In this document: positions 57,480 through 64,000 of the stretch, piece after piece
Layout: every line of letters starts with the position of its first letter
Position numbering within the stretch: the first letter of the stretch is position 1
DNA from: Labrys okinawensis
GTDB taxonomy: Bacteria > Pseudomonadota > Alphaproteobacteria > Rhizobiales > Labraceae
Assembly (NCBI RefSeq): GCF_002982075.1
Contig: NZ_PUEJ01000001.1
Span: 124,001-188,000 of the forward strand
Direction: 5' to 3'
Length of the DNA stretch: 64,000 nt
Notes under the pieces: model-generated
The model's database searches: none
Told to the model about the DNA's origin: nothing
Seen by the model: only the letters and a program-made list of their open reading frames with translations
Translations under genes and position numbers: made by a program

Positions 57480-58502
57480 TTGCGTGCCACCCTGTCAGAC
57501 GTTGCGCGAGAGGCCGGTTTCTCGTCGGCAACGGTGGATCGTGTCCTGAATGGGCGCCCGGGCGTGCGCGGCCGCACCCGCGAGATCATTCTCGAAACGG
57601 CCCAGCGCCTGGGCTATGTGCTCGAGGATACCGAGGTGCAGGATGCGGGAAACGGGCGCAGCCTGCGCCTCGATTTCGTGCTGCCCTCCCATTCCAATGC
57701 GTTCATGCGCAAGCTGTGCGGGCAGATTGCCGAGCAGGCGGCTTACCGCGCTGGCGTCGACGCGCGGATCCATACGGTCGACGACTTCACGCCGGACAGG
57801 CTCGCCCGCGCGCTCTACGAGCTGCAGGGCGAAACAAACGGGGTGGGGGTCATTGCGCTGGATCATCCCACGGTGCGCGAGGCGATCCGGTCGCTGGCGG
57901 CCACCGGCATCAAGATCGTGACGATCGTTTCCGACATCCAATCCGTGCCGCGCGTGGCTTATGTCGGCATCGACAACCGGGCGGCCGGCCGCCTGGCCGG
58001 CTATCTCGCCGGCCGCTTCATGGGTGTCGGCAGGACGGGCAAGGTGGGGCTGCTGGCCGGGTCACTGTCCTATCGCGGCCATGAGGAGCGCGAGATGGGC
58101 TTTCGCCATATCCTCGCCGAGGAGAATCCCGGCCTGCATATCGTGGAACTTCGCGAAATGGGCGACGACAACGCGCGCGCCTACGCGGAAACCAAGGCCC
58201 TGCTGCAGCACCACCCGGATCTTGCCGCCATCTACAATATCGGCGCCGGCATCCCCGGCATTGCCCGCGCCTTGAAAGAATGCGGCCGGGCGAACTCCGT
58301 GGTCTTTGTCGGCCATGAGGTGACGGAGGACACCAAGCCCTTGCTGCTCGACGGCACGCTCGATGCGGTCATCGACCAGAACCCACGGGTGGAGGCGCGC
58401 GAAGCGCTGAACACGCTGATCCACTCCCTGCGGGACCAGCCGATCATTGCCCACCCGCCGCGCCTGCAGGTGGTATTCAAGGAGAATATTCCGGAGGTCT
58501 GA
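57480..58502 (+). CDS. LacI-family transcriptional regulator (TTG start)
   Basis: A 340-residue repressor. Residues 1-50 are the LacI headpiece (RATLSDVAREAGFSSATVDR, VLNGRPGVRGRTR); the rest is the periplasmic-binding-protein-like sensor with VDDFTPDRLARALYELQ and VAYVGIDNRAAGRLAGYLAG. The headpiece begins at a TTG (57480), about 12 bases after AGAAGG; no ATG fits. The sensor resembles the sugar-binding protein it is likely to co-regulate. It is divergent from the MocA-like operon and probably represses it until the sugar is present. Confidence 0.88.
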   Translation: MRATLSDVAREAGFSSATVDRVLNGRPGVRGRTREIILETAQRLGYVLEDTEVQDAGNGRSLRLDFVLPSHSNAFMRKLCGQIAEQAAYRAGVDARIHTVDDFTPDRLARALYELQGETNGVGVIALDHPTVREAIRSLAATGIKIVTIVSDIQSVPRVAYVGIDNRAAGRLAGYLAGRFMGVGRTGKVGLLAGSLSYRGHEEREMGFRHILAEENPGLHIVELREMGDDNARAYAETKALLQHHPDLAAIYNIGAGIPGIARALKECGRANSVVFVGHEVTEDTKPLLLDGTLDAVIDQNPRVEAREALNTLIHSLRDQPIIAHPPRLQVVFKENIPEV

Positions 58503-58532
58503 GAGGAGCAGCCGCCCCGAAGGGGGTTCAGG

Positions 58533-59414
58533 TCAGAGCAGGCCATATTGGCGCAGGAGGCTGGCAACCTGGGCATCCTGCTCATCGTTGGGCAGCAATG
58601 CCGGCTGGCGGCTGGCGCCAACGGACGCGTCCTGCAGATAGAGCGCGCGCTTGACCATGGCGGGAGCAAATCCAAGCGCATAAAGGTCGGTGCGAAAAGC
58701 GGCGAAAACAGCCTGCTGCCTTTCGGCCTCGGCAATGTTGCCGGCATTGAAGGCGCTCAAAATGCCGGCCAGGACATGCGGCATCGCATTGCCCAGGCCC
58801 GATATGCAGCCAGCCGCTCCGTTCTGGAGTGCCCACAGCACCAGATGATCGGGCCCGGAATAGACCTGGAACCCGTCGACCTCCTTGGAGACCTGAAGAT
58901 AGGCCTCGAGCGTCTCCTTTGCGCCTCCCGAATCCTTGATGCCGGCAATATTGCCGTGATTGGCCAGGGTCCGGGCGGTCTGGGGTTCGATGTGGTTTTG
59001 CGTGCGCGCCGGGATGTCGTAGAGGTAGACCGGCGTCTGCACCGCATCGGCGACGGTCGAGAAATGGCGGATGAGGCCATCCTGCGTGCAGGCGATGAAG
59101 AAGGGCGTGATCACGGCAATGCCGTCGACGCCGATGCGGTCGAATTCGCGCGCCAGCTTCGTCGTTTCGAAGGTCGCCGGCATGCCGGCATTGACGATCA
59201 CCCTGACGCGGCCGCCGACCTCATCCACCACCTCTTCAGTCAACCGCACCTTTTCCTCGAAGGTGAGCGCGGTGAAATCGCCATTGGTGCCGGCGCACAT
59301 GATGTTGTTGCCGGCCTCGACCTGGCGGCGAACCTGGGCGCGCGTCACCTTGTAGTTGATGGTTTCGTCCGCATTGAAGCAGGTCACGAGGGCCACGAAG
59401 GCGTGTCTGGACAT
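58533..59414 (-). CDS. DHDPS/N-acetylneuraminate lyase-family aldolase
   Basis: A 293-residue class I aldolase. The catalytic tyrosine is Y132 in YLYDIPART and the Schiff-base lysine K160 in GIKDSGG, in line with Y133/K161 of E. coli DapA. The oxoacid loop reads GTNGDFTAL instead of GTTGESPTL. Such operon-bound members cleave or form sugar acids or hydroxy-oxoacids rather than make lysine. It is the last gene of the dipeptide-type transporter operon (29 bases after the ATPase), so it probably acts on the imported compound. Confidence 0.88.
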   Translation of the reverse strand: MSRHAFVALVTCFNADETINYKVTRAQVRRQVEAGNNIMCAGTNGDFTALTFEEKVRLTEEVVDEVGGRVRVIVNAGMPATFETTKLAREFDRIGVDGIAVITPFFIACTQDGLIRHFSTVADAVQTPVYLYDIPARTQNHIEPQTARTLANHGNIAGIKDSGGAKETLEAYLQVSKEVDGFQVYSGPDHLVLWALQNGAAGCISGLGNAMPHVLAGILSAFNAGNIAEAERQQAVFAAFRTDLYALGFAPAMVKRALYLQDASVGASRQPALLPNDEQDAQVASLLRQYGLL

Positions 59415-59443
59415 GGGGTCTTCCTTGGAATGGGGCGGGCTCT

Positions 59444-61055
<1,612 letters not shown>

Positions 61056-61063
<8 letters not shown>

Positions 61064-61979
61064 TCTTGCGTGCCTTCATTTCCAGGCGCCAGCGTTGCGT
61101 CGGATCGAGCGCGATGCGCAGCCAGTTCGACAAAAGATTCAGCGACAGGGTCGTCACTATGATCGCCAGGCCGGGCCAGAAGGACAGCCACCAAGCATTG
61201 GTCAGATATTGCCGACCCTGCGAGATCATCAGCCCCCAGGTGATCTCCGGCGGCTGAATGCCGATGCCGAGGAAAGACAAGGCACTTTCGGCCAGCATGA
61301 CATAGGCAAAATCCAGCGTAGCGAGCGTGGTCAGCGTCGGCAGGACGACGGGCAGGATATGCCGGAAGAGGATGCGCGTTCTGGAGGCTCCCATCACCCT
61401 GGCAGCCTGCACGAACATGCGTTCGCGGATCTCGAGCACTTCGGCCCGCGTGGTTCTGAGGTAGACGGGAATGCGGGTGATTGCCAACACCAGCATCAGG
61501 TTCAGGATCGAAGGGCCCAGGATATAGAGCACGATCACGGCGATCAGCAGCGACGGGAAGGACATGATGACGTCCGCCAGCCGCATGATCACCTGGTTCA
61601 CGCGCGCCGAGGAAAAGCCGGCTAAAAGCCCAAGCAGGGTGCCGATACCGGCCGACAGGGCGACGGCGCCGGCGGCCACCAGCAGCGTGTTGCGCGTGGC
61701 GACGACGATGCGAGCCAACAGGGGGCGACCGAGTGCGTCGGCGCCCATCCACCACACCCAGCCGCGTTCCCAGTCGAAGGGGGCTGCGTTGCGCCCGCGG
61801 AGATTTTGCTTGGTCGCGAGGTCGCCGAGCCAGCTCGGTCCTATGACGGCGAGGACCACGACCAGGAGCAGCAGGATGGCGGCGCAAAGGGCGAATTTGT
61901 CGGCAAGCAACATGCGAACCATGCGTGTCGCGAAAGAAGGTTCGGCTGTGATCGCGGTATGGATCGTGGGGTGGGTCAT
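61056..61979 (-). CDS. Dipeptide-type ABC transporter permease, DppC family
   Basis: A 307-residue inner-membrane permease with about six segments. The DppC N-terminal segment is seen as FALCAAILLLLVVVLAVIGP, followed by a periplasmic loop WMGADALGRPLLARIVVATR (GTDxxGRD-type motif) and the EAA loop MFVQAARVMGASRTRILFRH. It starts 11 bases after the DppB stop. Confidence 0.93.
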
Positions 61980-61990
61980 GGCCGCGGTCC

Positions 61991-62905
61991 TCAGTGACGG
62001 ATCCGCGGATCGAGCAGTGCGTAGGCAAAATCGATCAGGAGATTCATGAGGAAGATCGCCAGCGCCGTGACGAGGATCGCCGCCAGCACGACATTGAAGT
62101 CACGCTGCAGAATGGAATCGATCATCAGCTTGCCGATCCCCGGAAAGCCGAAAATGGTCTCGACGATGACGGCACCGTTGAGCAGGCTCGCGGCCTGGTC
62201 ACCGATCACGGTGATGACAGGCAGCATCGCGTTGCGCAGGGCATGGATGAAGATGATCGGCCCCGATTTGACGCCCTTGGCGCGGGCCGTCTTCACATAG
62301 GCCGAGGAGAGGGCGCCGATCATCGATCCGCGTACCACCTGCACGATGATGCCGAAGGGGCGGATGAACAGCACGCAGATCGGCAGGATCCAGTGCAGAA
62401 GGGAACCCGTGCCCGAGGTCGGCAGCCAGGCCAGCTTCACTGAAAACACGACGATCGCCACGATCGCGATCCAGAAATCGGGAACCGAGGCACCGAGCAG
62501 GGAGATGAGGGAGGAGAGCCGGTCGAAAAAACCGCCGGCGCGGAAGGCGGCAAGCGAACCCACGACGATGGCGGCACTGGCAACCAGCGTCATCGTGATG
62601 GCAGCAAGCCAAAGGGTCCATACGAAGGCTTCGAGTACGACGTCGAGGGCGGGCCGGGCCTTGCGCAGGGACTCGCCGAAATCACCGACCGTCACGTCAC
62701 CGACATAGCGCAGGAACTGGACCAGCAGAGGATCGTTCAATCCATGCAACTGGCGGAACTGCTCCTTCATTTCAGCCGAGGCTTCGACCGGGAGGAACAG
62801 GGCGGCCGGATCGCCGGTCAGACGCGACAGGAAGAAGACCATGACGATCAGTCCGATCAGGGAGATCAGACTGGCCATGGCGCGTTTTCGGATGAAGCTC
62901 AGCAT
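61991..62905 (-). CDS. Dipeptide-type ABC transporter permease, DppB family
   Basis: A 304-residue inner-membrane permease with about six segments. The DppB pattern is seen in MVFFLSRLTGDPAALFLPVE near the start, LHGLNDPLLVQFLRYVGDV and the EAA loop SSAYVKTARAKGVKSGPIIF. The ATG at 62905 follows GAGGA; the frame extends upstream into the stem-loop and is rejected there. Partner of the DppC-type permease. Confidence 0.93.
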   Translation of the reverse strand: MLSFIRKRAMASLISLIGLIVMVFFLSRLTGDPAALFLPVEASAEMKEQFRQLHGLNDPLLVQFLRYVGDVTVGDFGESLRKARPALDVVLEAFVWTLWLAAITMTLVASAAIVVGSLAAFRAGGFFDRLSSLISLLGASVPDFWIAIVAIVVFSVKLAWLPTSGTGSLLHWILPICVLFIRPFGIIVQVVRGSMIGALSSAYVKTARAKGVKSGPIIFIHALRNAMLPVITVIGDQAASLLNGAVIVETIFGFPGIGKLMIDSILQRDFNVVLAAILVTALAIFLMNLLIDFAYALLDPRIRH

Positions 62906-62922
62906 GGCGTCCTCGAGGAGGA

Positions 62923-62946
62923 GGGCGGTGGGATGACCCACCGCCC
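62923..62946 (-). terminator. Stem-loop between binding-protein and permease genes
   Basis: GGGCGGTGGG (62923-62932) pairs perfectly with CCCACCGCCC (62937-62946), ten pairs with a 4-base loop. It lies 60 bases past the binding-protein stop and 17 bases before the permease start. No U-run; likely attenuation or mRNA protection. Confidence 0.6.
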
Positions 62947-63006
62947 CGATGGCTGGTGCGACCGGCAAGCCTGTCGTTTGCCAGGGTAAGTCCAGTCGGG
63001 ACAGGT

Positions 63007-64000
63007 CTATTTGATCTTGATCTCGGAGAGCTGGAGCATGGAGTTGGTCGCCATGGTCGGCTTGTAGTCCAGTCGCTCGGAAACCCGCGAGAAGCCGACC
63101 ATGTGGAACAGCAGCACGTCGGCGACGACGTCGTCATGCAGATAGGCGAACAGCTCCGACCATAGCTTGGCCCTGTTCTCGCCGACCGCCGAGGAAGCGC
63201 GCTTGATCAAGTCGTCGACCTTCGGATCCGAAAAGCCGGACTGGGTGCCGTTGGTCGCATATTTGAAGAACATCGAAAAGGAAGGGTCGCCCTTGGCATT
63301 GTCGTGCATGGCGGCGACGATCTGAGGCCCGCGGCCCTCCTTGAAGGGCTTGGAATAATATTGTTCGTGCTCGGCGACCTCGACGAATTTCAGGTCGACC
63401 TTGAAACCGACATCCTGCAATTGCGCCTGGATGGCCTCCATGATCTCGGTGACGTTGGGAAAATTCGCGGTGCGGGCGATGATGGTGATCGGCGTGTCGA
63501 GCTTGACGCCATCGGCCTTGGCTTCCGCCAGCAATTTCTTGGCGCCGTCGGGATCGTAGGGGAAGACCTTGACGTTCGGGTTCCAGCCGAGCGTCGGCGG
63601 GGGCACGATCGCCGTGGCGAGCAGGGCATCCTTGGGAACCAGCGTGCCGAGGAAGGCCTGACGGTCGATGGCCAGATTGAGCGCGCGGCGGATGCGGACA
63701 TCGTTCAGCGGCGGGATGTTGTGATCGATGCGCAGATAGACCGTTTCGCTGTCGAGATAGGAGAAATCGGTGGCTGGATTGGTGGCGTCGAGCTGCGATA
63801 TCGACGGCGACAGATCGGCTTCCCCGGTCTGGACCATGGCGGCACGGACGGAAGGATCGGCGCGGAACAGATAGGTCGCCTGCGTCACTTCCGGCTTCGG
63901 GCCCCAGTAGTCGTCGCGGCTGGTGAGGACGATCTGCTGGCCCGGTGTCCAGTTGGTCAATTTGTATGGACCCGTGCCGACCGGCTCGCGCACGAATTGG
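63007..64000 (-). CDS. ABC transporter substrate-binding protein, family 5 (partial)
   Basis: The C-terminal 330 or so residues of a periplasmic binding protein of the oligopeptide (SBP family 5) type; the 5' end is beyond the right edge. EPVGTGPYKLTNW and DVRIRRALNLAIDRQAFLGT are family signatures. VFPYDPDGAKKLLAEAKADG and the closing segment YLHDDVVADVLLFHMVGF are also typical. It is the first visible gene of the operon with two permeases, a fused ATPase and a DHDPS-family lyase. Ligands of such proteins include peptides, sugars, opines and sugar acids. Confidence 0.93.
   Translation of the reverse strand, partial: QFVREPVGTGPYKLTNWTPGQQIVLTSRDDYWGPKPEVTQATYLFRADPSVRAAMVQTGEADLSPSISQLDATNPATDFSYLDSETVYLRIDHNIPPLNDVRIRRALNLAIDRQAFLGTLVPKDALLATAIVPPPTLGWNPNVKVFPYDPDGAKKLLAEAKADGVKLDTPITIIARTANFPNVTEIMEAIQAQLQDVGFKVDLKFVEVAEHEQYYSKPFKEGRGPQIVAAMHDNAKGDPSFSMFFKYATNGTQSGFSDPKVDDLIKRASSAVGENRAKLWSELFAYLHDDVVADVLLFHMVGFSRVSERLDYKPTMATNSMLQLSEIKIK

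Overview
This is a high-GC window with no rRNA, tRNA, CRISPR array or intact insertion sequence that I can see. Several things point to an alphaproteobacterium of the order Hyphomicrobiales (Rhizobiales): five DUF982 genes (a family known almost only from that order), promoters of the alphaproteobacterial EcfG stress sigma factor, a DUF47-pit operon with a Pho box, a Moc-like (rhizopine-type) catabolic cluster and many ABC uptake operons. I cannot name the genus.

Layout. 0-8.4 kb: a cut solute-binding protein gene, a DeoR regulator, then a GntR-controlled catabolic locus (RraA-like protein, amino-acid-type ABC importer, HpaI-type aldolase, SDR). 8.4-15.1 kb: an orphan rfbA, a low-GC islet with a possible ribbon-helix-helix protein, AraC and LysR regulators, a class III adenylate cyclase fused to an FHA domain, and small genes. 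15.1-22.6 kb: a six-gene hyfBCEFGI-like membrane complex led by an XRE regulator. Its large subunit lacks the [NiFe] cysteines, so it looks like an energy-converting-hydrogenase-related (Ehr) complex rather than a hydrogenase. 23-24.7 kb: DUF47-pit phosphate uptake with a Pho box. 25-28 kb: a 993-residue protein fusing a SerC-like aminotransferase to a SerA-like dehydrogenase.

28-48.5 kb is a general-stress island: YflT-like glycine-rich proteins, DUF982 proteins, proline-rich peptides, ferritin-like proteins, a PRC-barrel protein, an Nramp-like carrier, a histone-H1-like protein, an SDR, three tandem small paralogs, and trehalose synthesis (treY-treZ plus a TreT-like glycosyltransferase). 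Eleven exact matches to GGAAC-N17-GTT stand just upstream of genes here and point at them, on both strands. This co-regulated set of mostly undescribed small proteins is the most striking feature of the window.

48.5-64 kb: a uracil-DNA-glycosylase-like gene; a LacI-controlled operon (MocA-, MocC- and MocB-like proteins, sugar ABC permease and ATPase, DUF4432 epimerase, MocD-like desaturase, PanB-like enzyme); and a dipeptide-type ABC operon ending in a DHDPS/NanA-family lyase and running off the right edge. All three complete transporter operons carry a strong stem-loop between the binding-protein gene and the first permease gene.
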